Below are positions 1 to 7,605 of a stretch of 14,906 nt of DNA, one piece after another. The position numbers and the translations under genes were made by a program. The stretch spans positions 1-14,906 of the forward strand of contig DAOLZQ010000065.1 in NCBI GenBank assembly GCA_035426385.1. Reading direction: 5' to 3'. The notes under the pieces are model-generated. The model had not been told where the DNA came from. It was given only the letters and a program-made list of their open reading frames with translations, and did not search any database. Every line of letters starts with the position of its first letter. Position 1 is the first letter of the stretch. The DNA is from Parvibacillus sp035426385. GTDB taxonomy: Bacteria; Bacteroidota; Bacteroidia; Chitinophagales; Saprospiraceae.

Positions 1-45
1 TATTAGTTGCCTGACTCACCTATTTAGTTTGGTCTCATAAAATAT

Positions 46-85
46 GCCTCCGGTTTTCTTGATTGATTTCCGGAGGCTTTTCTTT
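46..85 (+). terminator. rho-independent terminator of a gene upstream of the window
   Basis: GCCTCCGG (46-53) pairs perfectly with CCGGAGGC (70-77) around a 16-nt loop, followed by TTTTCTTT. It probably ends a plus-strand gene lying left of the window. An A/T-rich tract on the other side would also allow it to work in the opposite direction. The rest of 1-279 holds no ORF that I can support. Confidence 0.75.
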
Positions 86-279
86 GTAAAATTTAAATGG
101 AAGTTGATATTGAATCCTTAAATTTGATTGTCTGAATTCGGAGTAAATTGCATCTCATTACAGATTTTTTTAGAACCATATAATTCAAATACTGCAGAAT
201 GCATTTATATTTGAGAATGGAAGAGGTGTTTATTAAAGCCGTCCTCTTATGATTACTTCCTTTCTAAAAACATAAGTTT

Positions 280-807
280 ATGCGATTTACAATTTTATTG
301 TTGATCTGTCTGCTAGGAGTTGTTGGATTACATGCTCAGCGGGGTACTGTATTGGTGTATGGTGATATCAATCTGGATGTATATGGGGGCACATCAAAGC
401 AGAGTATCTTCTCCATTCGGCCGGGTGTGGGCTATCAGTTTACCGATCACATGACAGCGGGTGTTGATTTTTCATATCTGAAATTTAAGATTGGTTCGTC
501 TGATAATATTAAGAAATATAGTGTGGGACCATTTATTCGTTTTTCGATGCCGCTCAATGATTGGTTCGGAGTATATTCACAGCTAGGTGCTGGGTATGTA
601 TCTCAACCGAGTGCAAATCTCACCGGATTTTATGGTCAAATATTTCCCGCCTTGTATCTAAAAGTAAAAGATAATTTTGGTCTGAATTTTTCCACGGGTG
701 CACTTAATTTTGAAAAATTGGGTGACAGTTGGGAATTGCACTTCAGATATGGAATCATTCCGACCATAGGTGTATCTGCTAATTTTGGTGGTAAGCTAAA
801 TGAGTAA
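280..807 (+). CDS. small outer-membrane beta-barrel protein, first of a tandem pair
   Basis: A 175-residue secreted protein with a signal peptide over residues 1-20 (MRF, a leucine-rich core, then LHAQ before RG). The mature part shows alternating aromatic/polar strands such as VGYQFTDHMTAGVDFSYLKF and ends in a strand near IPTIGVSANFGG, as in 8-stranded barrels of the OMP_b-brl type. It is clearly paralogous to the next gene: SVGPFIRFSMPLNDWFG against SIGPFAQYFIPLNERFG, FPALYLKV against FPALYMNV, and IPTIGVS in both. The ATG follows an A-rich stretch with no clear Shine-Dalgarno sequence, as is usual in Bacteroidota. The stop codon overlaps the start of the next gene, so the two are probably translated together. 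No ligand or enzymatic role can be read from the sequence; a structural or porin-like role is a guess. Confidence 0.8.
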   Translation: MRFTILLLICLLGVVGLHAQRGTVLVYGDINLDVYGGTSKQSIFSIRPGVGYQFTDHMTAGVDFSYLKFKIGSSDNIKKYSVGPFIRFSMPLNDWFGVYSQLGAGYVSQPSANLTGFYGQIFPALYLKVKDNFGLNFSTGALNFEKLGDSWELHFRYGIIPTIGVSANFGGKLNE

Positions 808-1351
808 TTTTTACTTACGAAGATCAGTCGCTTTAATTTTCATTTTAGTTATTTTCAGCGGCTTTAAAGTCTCGGCACAACCAGGCAGTATCTTACTATA
901 CGGTGGAGTTAATGTGGACTATTCCCGCACGCATGAGATTAAAGAAAAAAACTTTAAACTATTAGTTGGTGCGGGATATCAGTTAAATGATTTTTGGACC
1001 CTTGGAATAGAGTCATCAGCAGCCAATTATCAATTAGTATCAACAGAAATATTTAAGGATCATTCCTGGAGTATTGGACCTTTTGCACAATATTTTATTC
1101 CACTGAATGAGCGCTTTGGATTTTTTGTAGAGGCAGTGCCGGCCTTCAAACAATCAGCCCATCTGGGAAGTGGTTTTATTTTCTCACTGTTCCCCGCATT
1201 GTATATGAATGTAGGGCCGGATTGGGGTTTGTATTTAATTCCCGGCGGTGTATTTTATGACCCACACTTCGATGGTCCTGCCTGGAGTATTAATTTTAAT
1301 TCCATTCCAACTATCGGCGTCTCTAAGAATTTTTCATTTCATAAAAAATGA
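800..1351 (+). CDS. small outer-membrane beta-barrel protein, second of a tandem pair
   Basis: A 183-residue paralogue of the preceding protein. It has a basic N-terminus, a hydrophobic core and a SAQ signal-peptidase site near residue 27, followed by PGSILLYGGVNVDY, which matches GTVLVYGDINLDVY in the first copy. The barrel-like pattern and the IPTIGVS motif near the C-terminus are conserved, but much of the middle has diverged, so the duplication is not recent. Its ATG lies 8 bp inside the upstream gene (the overlap reads ATGAGTAA), which suggests translational coupling within a two-gene operon. Its specific function is unknown. Confidence 0.8.
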   Translation: MSNFYLRRSVALIFILVIFSGFKVSAQPGSILLYGGVNVDYSRTHEIKEKNFKLLVGAGYQLNDFWTLGIESSAANYQLVSTEIFKDHSWSIGPFAQYFIPLNERFGFFVEAVPAFKQSAHLGSGFIFSLFPALYMNVGPDWGLYLIPGGVFYDPHFDGPAWSINFNSIPTIGVSKNFSFHKK

Positions 1352-1904
1352 AAAATGGTGTCCACCCGCAAAGAATACGGCGTGGAGCTTAAAGGGTGGA
1401 TATTACCTTGAAATTGCTATTTACACTAATTAAATTCAAGTGAGTTATACCGAAACACAGTGTATTTATAATGCGATGTGCTATAAATTATCAGGTCCCC
1501 TTGGAGAAGCATGCACCGAAGCTGCTACATTCCCTTATAGAGGAGTGATTTTCTTTAATTTACCCTAGGTAATTTTCCTTTTCGACAGGACAAACGGTAT
1601 TGACTTCATAGAGCCACTTCCTTCTTAGTGGAATTAATATTTGAGAAAAGGGCTGTAGCCCTGACATCTTCGTATTTCTTCTGTCACGGTTGAGCCGCAC
1701 GCGTGAAGGGTAGGAGCGAACACGAACGAAGTGAAGTAAAGCGGATGACCTGACTCCACTGAGTAGTGCAGAGTACATTATTTTATTATTAGTACTCTCA
1801 GTGGAGGCACGCCCAAGCTATAAAGATCAAAACTGATCTCTCACCTTCTTAGTCCAAACCCAAACACTTAAAAGTTGTTACCTTTAGCAATCGAATAAAT
1901 AGTC
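1352..1904. other. gene-free stretch with palindromes, possibly degenerate
   Basis: No convincing gene is found on either strand. The longest open stretches are a minus-strand frame of 72 codons (1560-1778) and a plus-strand frame of about 42 codons from GTG 1440; neither has family features. The stretch does hold several inverted repeats: TCCACCC (1361-1367) with GGGTGGA (1394-1400), GGGCT-GT-AGCCC (1650-1661), AGATC (1824-1828) with GATCT (1835-1839), and a large bulged hairpin (1754-1806). The segment around 1680-1750, rich in GAA/GAAG repeats, looks unlike the flanking DNA and could be the remnant of a dispersed element. That last point is inference. Confidence 0.5.
1754..1806. repeat. 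large bulged inverted repeat upstream of paaZ
   Basis: The left arm is CTCCACTGA (1754-1762), an 8-nt insert GTAGTGCA, then GAGTAC (1771-1776). A 15-nt AT-only loop follows, then GTACTC (1792-1797) and TCAGTGGAG (1798-1806). All 15 arm bases pair perfectly. The 8-nt bulge lets the left arm form a second small hairpin, CACT-GAGT-AGTG. No T-run follows on either side, so it is not a standard terminator. It ends 98 bp before the paaZ start. Confidence 0.7.
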
Positions 1905-3944
1905 ATGCAAAACATACAAAATTATATCTGTGGTGAGTGGGTAAGTGGCTCAGGCAACGGCCAACCTGTAGTACACGCAATCACCGGTGAGGAATTTGGT
2001 CGAGTGTCTTCGGAGGGAATTGACCTTCAGGCTGCATTTGATTTTGCCCGCAAAACCGGAAATCCCGCTATTCGCAAACTCACTTTTCAGCAAAGGGCAC
2101 TGAAGCTGAAAGCATTGGCTCTATATTTAATGGAACGCAAAGAGCACTTTTATGAAGTCAGTTATAAGACCGGGGCGACCCGACAAGATAGTTGGGTGGA
2201 CATCGAAGGTGGCATAGGGAATCTCTTCGCAAATGCCAGTCTAAGACGCAAGTTGCCCAATCAACCATTTGCGGTGGACGGTGATCATGTCTCGCTATCA
2301 AAGGGGGGCAGTTTTACGGCTCAACACATATTGGTACCCAAACTGGGTGTGGCTGTTCACATCAATGCATTCAACTTTCCGGTGTGGGGGATGCTGGAGA
2401 AAATAGCGGTAAATCTGTTGGCCGGTGTGCCCGCCATTGTCAAGCCGGCATCATTGACCTCATATCTGACGGAAGCTGTGGTAAGGGACATTATAGAGAG
2501 TGGCATATTGCCAGCAGGCGCACTGCAACTGATCAGCGGCTCTGCACACCATATCCTCGATTACGTCGATGAGCAGGATGTGGTCACGTTTACGGGTTCA
2601 GCCACTACGGGCAGAAAATTAAAAATACATCCAAAAATAATAGAGCACGCTGTTCCCTTCAATCTGGAGGCTGACTCGCTGAACTGCATCGTACTGGGTC
2701 AAGATGCAATGCTCGGCACGCCTGAATTTGATATCTTTATCAAGGAAGTCCGCCGTGAAATGACCACTAAGGCGGGCCAGAAATGTACAGCTGTGAGGAG
2801 AATACTAGTTCCTGCGGCATATGAGCATGATGTAGTGACCGCACTTTCAGCTATTTTATCCAAAACTACTCTCGGCGATACCAAAGATGAAAAAGTGCGC
2901 ATGGGTGCACTTGCCAGCAGCGGTCAGGTAGAGGAAGTACGGAGCAAGATCAATGCTTTGCAAAAGGAAGCTGAGATAGTCTTCGGTGATATGGAAGATT
3001 TTGAATTGATAGGCAAAACCAATAAAGCTGCTTTTCTGCCACCTGTCTTACTGCGGGCTACAAATAAGTTTGGCAATGAAATCCACAATACTGAAGCTTT
3101 CGGACCGGTAGCTACCATTATTGGCTATAGTGACTTGCAGGAAGCGATACAACTGGCAAATATGGGCAAAGGCTCACTGGTGAGCTCAGTGGTCACTCAT
3201 GACGACCACCTGGCTACAGACTATGTGATGGGTGCAGCGCCTTATCACGGTCGTATCCTGGTGCTCAATCGCGACTGTGCCAAGGAGAGCACTGGCCATG
3301 GTTCGCCAATGCCATTACTTACTCATGGCGGCCCAGGTAGAGCAGGCGGTGGAGAGGAAATGGGCGGACTGCGCGGCATTAAGCATTATATGCAACGATG
3401 TGCGGTGCAGGGTTCACCTACTTCACTGACAGAAATCACTCAGGTATATCAACCCGGAGGTACATATAAATATCCAGAGAAGCATCCTTTCAGAATGTTT
3501 TTCGAAGAGCTGGTAGTAGGTGATACGCTGATCACTCATGGCCGGACTATTACCGAGGCTGATATCGTCAATTTTGCCAATGTGAGTTGGGATCATTTTT
3601 ATGCTCATACGGACATCACAACTTTAGATGGCACTATATTCACTGAGCGTGTTGCTCACGGTTATTTCGTACTTTCTGCTGCTGCCGGTCTGTTTGTCGA
3701 TCCGGGTAAAGGTCCTGTGCTGCTCAATTACGGACTGGAGGAATGCAGATTTATCAAACCGGTCTATGCCGGTATGACACTACATGTCAGACTTACCGTA
3801 AAGGAAAAGATCGAGCAAGAGAAGAAAACTCCTGATGATCTGCCAAAAGGAATTATAAAATTCTATGTCGATATCAGGGATGAGACAGAGGAATCTGTAG
3901 CACTGGCCACTATATTGACGATGGTAATGAAAAAGGAACTCTAA
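1905..3944 (+). CDS. paaZ: phenylacetate-degradation bifunctional protein PaaZ (aldehyde dehydrogenase / MaoC-type oxepin-CoA hydrolase)
   Basis: 679 residues, close to the 681 of E. coli PaaZ. The C-terminal MaoC-like domain (about 527-679) hydrolytically opens the ring of 2-oxepin-2(3H)-ylidene-CoA; the N-terminal NAD(P)-dependent aldehyde dehydrogenase (about 1-505) oxidises the resulting semialdehyde to 3-oxo-5,6-didehydrosuberyl-CoA. Visible ALDH features are Asn157 in NAFNFPVWG, the cofactor-binding FTGSATTG (229-236), the general base Glu255 in FNLEAD and the nucleophile Cys294 in GQKCTAVRR. The hot-dog domain carries the D-x4-H pair Asp563/His568 in SWDHFYAHTD. Both active sites look complete. 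The ATG at 1905 gives the expected N-terminus; a weak -7-like TACCTTTA lies at 1879-1886. No other ring-oxidation gene (paaABCDE) or ligase gene (paaK) is in the window, so the gene is isolated locally. A related pathway specificity cannot be excluded. Confidence 0.93.
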   Translation: MQNIQNYICGEWVSGSGNGQPVVHAITGEEFGRVSSEGIDLQAAFDFARKTGNPAIRKLTFQQRALKLKALALYLMERKEHFYEVSYKTGATRQDSWVDIEGGIGNLFANASLRRKLPNQPFAVDGDHVSLSKGGSFTAQHILVPKLGVAVHINAFNFPVWGMLEKIAVNLLAGVPAIVKPASLTSYLTEAVVRDIIESGILPAGALQLISGSAHHILDYVDEQDVVTFTGSATTGRKLKIHPKIIEHAVPFNLEADSLNCIVLGQDAMLGTPEFDIFIKEVRREMTTKAGQKCTAVRRILVPAAYEHDVVTALSAILSKTTLGDTKDEKVRMGALASSGQVEEVRSKINALQKEAEIVFGDMEDFELIGKTNKAAFLPPVLLRATNKFGNEIHNTEAFGPVATIIGYSDLQEAIQLANMGKGSLVSSVVTHDDHLATDYVMGAAPYHGRILVLNRDCAKESTGHGSPMPLLTHGGPGRAGGGEEMGGLRGIKHYMQRCAVQGSPTSLTEITQVYQPGGTYKYPEKHPFRMFFEELVVGDTLITHGRTITEADIVNFANVSWDHFYAHTDITTLDGTIFTERVAHGYFVLSAAAGLFVDPGKGPVLLNYGLEECRFIKPVYAGMTLHVRLTVKEKIEQEKKTPDDLPKGIIKFYVDIRDETEESVALATILTMVMKKEL

Positions 3945-3989
3945 CCTACCAATGCAACAGTCTGCTGATCCACAGCTTGAAGTATCACC

Positions 3990-4325
3990 TTAGGCAGCAG
4001 TCTCGTCAGTTATCTTGGCGTTGTGTGCATTTTTGATCAGAGATCCTGCGCCATTACTTCTTGAGTCTTCGGTCTTGTACATTTGGCTGGTGCCGATTAT
4101 CTGGCCGTTGCTCGCCTTGAGATTGAAATAGAAAGTGCCGTTGGTGGCCGTTTTCATTTCCAGATTATCACTTTCTTGACTGTGTTTCTTTACTGACTCC
4201 ACACCATTCATACAACTTGCCTTGGCTTTATAGCCTTCGCTGGTAAGTATGATCTGACCATTATCAGCTTTTAGTACAAACTGAAACTCATCATTTTTCC
4301 TTTTAGAAACTACAAATTCTCCCAT
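3990..4325 (-). CDS. YegP family protein with two DUF1508 repeats
   Basis: A 111-residue protein with two copies of the DUF1508 motif. Repeat 1 (about 12-48) contains FQFVLKADNGQIILTSEGY and repeat 2 (about 63-100) contains FYFNLKASNGQIIGTSQMY; each is followed by a region matching NGxxSxxKN. The family is known as small cytoplasmic alpha/beta proteins (E. coli YegP, 110 residues) of unclear function. There is no signal peptide. The gene converges on paaZ with a 45-bp spacer and diverges from the crotonase gene. The start at 4325 gives the typical length. The shared upstream region holds an AACTTGT/ACAAGTT inverted repeat (4370-4376, 4412-4418) of unknown meaning. Confidence 0.88.
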   Translation of the reverse strand: MGEFVVSKRKNDEFQFVLKADNGQIILTSEGYKAKASCMNGVESVKKHSQESDNLEMKTATNGTFYFNLKASNGQIIGTSQMYKTEDSRSNGAGSLIKNAHNAKITDETAA

Positions 4326-4472
4326 GATTTTTTTTGATTTAGAATTAAGGACAATAGCTATAAAAAATTAACTTGTGATGGTAATATAAACTCCTGCAAC
4401 CAATTGAACGGACAAGTTGTATTTTACTAACACAATTACTTAGACGTTAAATTACGAAAATAGATACATTTA

Positions 4473-4490
4473 AAGCCAAATAAGCCAAAT
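4473..4490 (+). repeat. perfect 9-bp tandem duplication just before a start codon
   Basis: AAGCCAAAT occurs twice back to back (4473-4481 and 4482-4490), ending 2 bp before the ATG of the crotonase gene. It overlaps the likely ribosome-binding region and lies directly after a -7-like TACATTTA (4465-4472). Confidence 0.8.
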
Positions 4491-4492
4491 TC

Positions 4493-5239
4493 ATGCAAGA
4501 ATCAGTGACCATCGACCAGAAAGAATTCTACACTTCCATTACCTTTTTTGACCCTGCGAGTAATAGTTTGCCGGGGGCTACTCTGGAGAACCTAGTAAGC
4601 GCGATATCGAAATGTGCTTCACATGCGTCCAATACCATTTTGCTGCAAAGTGCAGGTGAACGGGCTTTTTGTGCCGGTGCCAGTTTCGGTGAACTGACGC
4701 AAATTCAGAATGACGAACAGGGTCTGGCATTCTTTTCGGGCTTTGGCAATGTAATCAACGCGATGCGGACTTCGCCTAAGATCATCATCAGCAGAGTTCA
4801 GGGAAAGGCCGTGGGTGGTGGTGTAGGCTTGATTTCAGCCAGTGACTTTAGCATTGCTTCTAGATATGCTTCTGTACGACTAAGTGAACTGGCGATTGGT
4901 ATTGGACCCTTTGTGATCGGTCCGGCTGTGGAACGAAAAATTGGAACTTCTGCTTTCCGGAAGTTGGCTCTTACTCCGGAGGACTGGCAGACTGCCCAGT
5001 GGGCACAAGCGCATGGACTGTACGATGAAGTATTTGACGAGATGGAGCAGGTAGATGCCTATATAAATCACTTGGCGGGCAAATGGGCAGCATATTCGCC
5101 CGAAGCACTACGAGAATTGAAAAAGGTATTTTGGGAAGGTACCGACCATTGGCCGGATCTATTAAAAGAAAAAGCCGGTATCAGTGGTCGGTTGATCCAG
5201 AGTGAATTTACCAAGAATGCCATAGCACAGCGTAATTAG
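4493..5239 (+). CDS. enoyl-CoA hydratase/isomerase (crotonase) family protein
   Basis: 248 residues, a normal length for the family. Crotonases bind acyl-CoA in an oxyanion hole and carry out hydration, isomerisation or related reactions. The oxyanion-hole segments are visible: AFCAGASFGEL (58-68) and GKAVGGGVGL (104-113). In rat mitochondrial hydratase the two catalytic glutamates are Glu144 (in GGGCE) and Glu164 (in QPE). Here the first position is Gly112 (GGGVG), while the second is kept as Glu132 (LSELAIG). With only one acidic residue the protein may be an isomerase or act on another substrate rather than being a classical hydratase. The nearby paaZ would suit a PaaF/PaaG-like step or another CoA-thioester pathway, but a minus-strand gene separates them. 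The next gene begins 33 bp downstream on the same strand. Confidence 0.85.
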   Translation: MQESVTIDQKEFYTSITFFDPASNSLPGATLENLVSAISKCASHASNTILLQSAGERAFCAGASFGELTQIQNDEQGLAFFSGFGNVINAMRTSPKIIISRVQGKAVGGGVGLISASDFSIASRYASVRLSELAIGIGPFVIGPAVERKIGTSAFRKLALTPEDWQTAQWAQAHGLYDEVFDEMEQVDAYINHLAGKWAAYSPEALRELKKVFWEGTDHWPDLLKEKAGISGRLIQSEFTKNAIAQRN

Positions 5240-5245
5240 TTCTAA

Positions 5246-5264
5246 TAAATAAATAAATAAATAA
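5246..5264 (+). repeat. tetranucleotide repeat (TAAA)4 in the spacer before the YdeI-like gene
   Basis: Four full TAAA units (5246-5261) plus a partial unit sit in the 33-bp spacer, about 8 bp before the ATG at 5273. The tract is part of the A-rich translation-initiation region. Changes in unit number would alter spacing upstream of the start, not the reading frame. Confidence 0.75.
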
Positions 5265-5272
5265 TATTTTTC

Positions 5273-5884
5273 ATGGCAACCCATCTAAAAGAAGTCGATC
5301 ACTACATAGAGCAATCGGCTGAATTCGCACGACCAATATTAGTACATCTCAGACAGCTAATCCATTCATGTGAGCCACTGGTAGAAGAAAAAATAAAGTG
5401 GGGAATGCCATTCTTTGAGTATAAAGGGACCCTGGCCCATCTGGCTTCTTTCAAGGCTCACTGTGCTTTTGGATTTTGGAAAGCCTCGCTTATGGAAGAT
5501 TTAGACGAGATACTTCAAAAGAAGGGGCGTGAGTCAATGGGTAATTTGGGTCGCATCACCTCCCAAGCTGACTTGCCTTCAGACGATATTTTGAAGCAAT
5601 ATATTATAGAAGCTATAAGGCTCAATGAGGCTGGTGTAACTAAACCTACACCCAAAAAGAATCAGGTTATTGTGCCTCCTATGCCGGATTATTTTAAAAA
5701 AGCACTTGCTGAAAATCCAACTGCAAAAGCGAATTTCGCCGATATGCCACCCTCATATCGTAAGGAATATATTCTCCATCTGGAAGATGCTAAGACAGAG
5801 GCGACAAGACAAAGAAGATTGGACAAAACTTTAATACAACTGACGGAGAAGAATTCACTTAATTCCAAATATAAGAAACCTTAA
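5273..5884 (+). CDS. YdeI/OmdA family protein (DUF1801 plus OmdA domain)
   Basis: 203 residues without a signal peptide. The N-terminal DUF1801 domain (about 15-118) shows the usual pattern VEEKIKWGMPFFEYKG and then AHLASFKAHCAFGFW. The C-terminal OmdA domain (about 134-192) shows VPPMPDYFKKALAENP, then SYRKEYILHLEDAK and ATRQRRLDKTLIQL, a clear family signature. The family name comes from 'bacteriocin-protection, YdeI or OmpD-associated'; the biochemical role is not established. The tail is lysine-rich. It lies 33 bp after the crotonase gene and may be co-transcribed with it, although no functional link is known. The spacer carries a (TAAA)4 repeat. Confidence 0.88.
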   Translation: MATHLKEVDHYIEQSAEFARPILVHLRQLIHSCEPLVEEKIKWGMPFFEYKGTLAHLASFKAHCAFGFWKASLMEDLDEILQKKGRESMGNLGRITSQADLPSDDILKQYIIEAIRLNEAGVTKPTPKKNQVIVPPMPDYFKKALAENPTAKANFADMPPSYRKEYILHLEDAKTEATRQRRLDKTLIQLTEKNSLNSKYKKP

Positions 5885-5970
5885 AAACACTGGGTTGGTG
5901 GAATATGCCAAATTTAATTCGGACAGTCTAAAAAACTTGCCTGACTTGAAGAATATTCTATCAGATAATA

Positions 5971-6002
5971 TTGGAAAACATGCATACAAAGCGTATTTTT
6001 GC
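5971..6002 (+). promoter_or_regulatory. promoter of atpD-atpC, Bacteroidota type
   Basis: A -33-like TTG (5971-5973) is followed after 20 nt by TATTTTTGC (5994-6002), a full match to the Bacteroidota -7 consensus TAnnTTTG. This predicts a transcript start near 6008 and a leader of about 55 nt. The leader holds a small hairpin, TCAGG (6011-6015) with CCTGA (6023-6027). Confidence 0.65.
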
Positions 6003-6062
6003 AGCGTTTTTCAGGAATGTAGCCTGAGAAGGAAATTTTAAACCAATTTTTATACAATATAT

Positions 6063-7577
6063 ATGGCAAATGTAGGTCGGGTAAATCAAATCATCGGTCC
6101 TGTAGTGGATGTATCATTTTCAGATGAGGACGCTAAACTTCCAGAGATTCTCAATGCACTGGTCATCAAGCGTGACGGTCAGGCTGACCTCATATTGGAG
6201 GTACAGCAGCATTTGGGCGAAGATAGTGTGCGGACAGTTGCTATGGATGCGACTGACGGTTTGCAGCGAGGTGCGGAAGTTATCGACCTTGGTACGACTA
6301 TTAGTATGCCCGTTGGTCCAGATATTAAAGGCCGCCTCTTCAATGTAGTAGGTGAACCAATAGATGGTCTGGGACCGGTAGATGCTTCAGTGAAGTATTC
6401 GATTCACCAGAAGCCACCACTTTTTGAAGACCTGTCCACAGAGTCAGAAGTGCTTTATACCGGTATCAAGGTTATCGACCTTATCGAGCCCTATCAGAAA
6501 GGTGGTAAGATCGGTTTATTCGGCGGTGCAGGTGTGGGTAAGACCGTACTAATCCAGGAGTTGATCAATAATATCGCCAAAGGGTATGATGGTATGTCCG
6601 TATTCGCGGGTGTGGGTGAGCGTACCCGAGAAGGGAATGACTTGCTACGAGAGATGATCGAAGCCGGTATAGTAAAATATGGTGATGACTTCAAGCACTC
6701 AATGGAAGAAGGGGGCTGGGATTTATCCAAAGTGGACAAGAAACTGCTGGAAGACAGCCAAGCAACCTTTGTATTTGGCCAGATGAATGAACCGCCGGGT
6801 GCTAGAGCACGTGTAGCACTATCCGGGCTGACCTTTGCGGAGTATTTCCGGGATGGTGATAAGAGTGACCCTAATGGAGGAAAAGACATCCTCTTCTTTA
6901 TAGACAATATATTCCGATTTACTCAGGCAGGATCTGAGGTATCGGCGCTACTGGGCAGGATGCCTTCAGCAGTAGGATACCAACCCACTCTTGCAACTGA
7001 GATGGGTTTCATGCAGGAGCGAATTACCTCAACCAAGCGTGGTTCCATCACCTCAGTTCAGGCTGTTTACGTACCTGCGGATGACCTCACTGACCCGGCT
7101 CCGGCGACTACATTTGCCCACCTGGATGCTACGACGGTATTGGACAGAAAGATTGCCGCTCTCGGTATCTATCCTGCGGTAGATCCACTGGGATCGACTT
7201 CAAGGATCCTTGATCCGAATATTATCGGCCAGGAGCACTACAATTGCGCTCAGAAGGTAAAAAATATATTGCAGCGATATACTGAGCTTCAGGATATCAT
7301 TGCAATCCTGGGAATGGAAGAATTGTCAGAAGATGACAAGTTGGTCGTATCCAGAGCCAGAAGGGTTCAACGATTCCTTTCTCAACCATTCCACGTAGCA
7401 GAACAGTTCACAGGTATTCCTGGTGTTTTGGTGCCGATCGAAGAGACGATTCGTGGGTTCAACATGATCATGGACGGAGAGGTAGATGAGTATCCTGAAG
7501 GCGCTTTCAACCTGGTAGGTTCTATCGATGAAGCTATAGCGAAAGGTAAAAAACTGATCGCAGAAGCAAACGCATAA
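6063..7577 (+). CDS. atpD: F1Fo ATP synthase subunit beta
   Basis: The catalytic subunit of F1, acting on the cytoplasmic face of the inner membrane. At 504 residues it is longer than E. coli AtpD (460). Visible features are the P-loop GGAGVGKT (154-161), the catalytic Glu186 in GERTREGN, the Walker B strand ILFFIDN (276-282), the arginine-bearing SALLGRMPSAVGYQPTLA and the DELSEED-like loop EELSEDD (419-425). Most of the extra length lies in two insertions relative to E. coli: about 21 residues near 204-230, between the REGND helix and FVFGQMNEPPG, and about 7 residues near 264-272 (DKSDPNGGK). Such insertions are, from memory, typical of Bacteroidota AtpD. atpC follows after 28 bp. A good promoter lies upstream. 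Confidence 0.98.
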   Translation: MANVGRVNQIIGPVVDVSFSDEDAKLPEILNALVIKRDGQADLILEVQQHLGEDSVRTVAMDATDGLQRGAEVIDLGTTISMPVGPDIKGRLFNVVGEPIDGLGPVDASVKYSIHQKPPLFEDLSTESEVLYTGIKVIDLIEPYQKGGKIGLFGGAGVGKTVLIQELINNIAKGYDGMSVFAGVGERTREGNDLLREMIEAGIVKYGDDFKHSMEEGGWDLSKVDKKLLEDSQATFVFGQMNEPPGARARVALSGLTFAEYFRDGDKSDPNGGKDILFFIDNIFRFTQAGSEVSALLGRMPSAVGYQPTLATEMGFMQERITSTKRGSITSVQAVYVPADDLTDPAPATTFAHLDATTVLDRKIAALGIYPAVDPLGSTSRILDPNIIGQEHYNCAQKVKNILQRYTELQDIIAILGMEELSEDDKLVVSRARRVQRFLSQPFHVAEQFTGIPGVLVPIEETIRGFNMIMDGEVDEYPEGAFNLVGSIDEAIAKGKKLIAEANA

Positions 7578-7605
7578 TTTTATCATTCAAAAGGATTTTC
7601 TACCC

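Noticed and set aside
1361..1400. TCCACCC/GGGTGGA as a terminator of the beta-barrel operon
   Set aside because: The 26-nt loop is large and no T-run follows.
1440..1566. Open frame of about 42 codons from GTG 1440 (four Cys-containing or aromatic patches)
   Set aside because: Too short, no recognised family and no ribosome-binding support; chance is a sufficient explanation.
1560..1778. Minus-strand 72-codon frame
   Set aside because: Arg/Ser-rich composition without domain features; it runs through palindromes and the hairpin's left arm, so it looks like non-coding DNA.
3962..4000. CTGCTG/CAGCAG as a bidirectional terminator between paaZ and the YegP-like gene
   Set aside because: Only six pairs, a 27-nt loop, no T-run and overlap with the coding end of the YegP-like gene.
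6494..6907. 137-codon minus-strand frame inside atpD
   Set aside because: Shadow of a highly conserved gene on the other strand; no family features.
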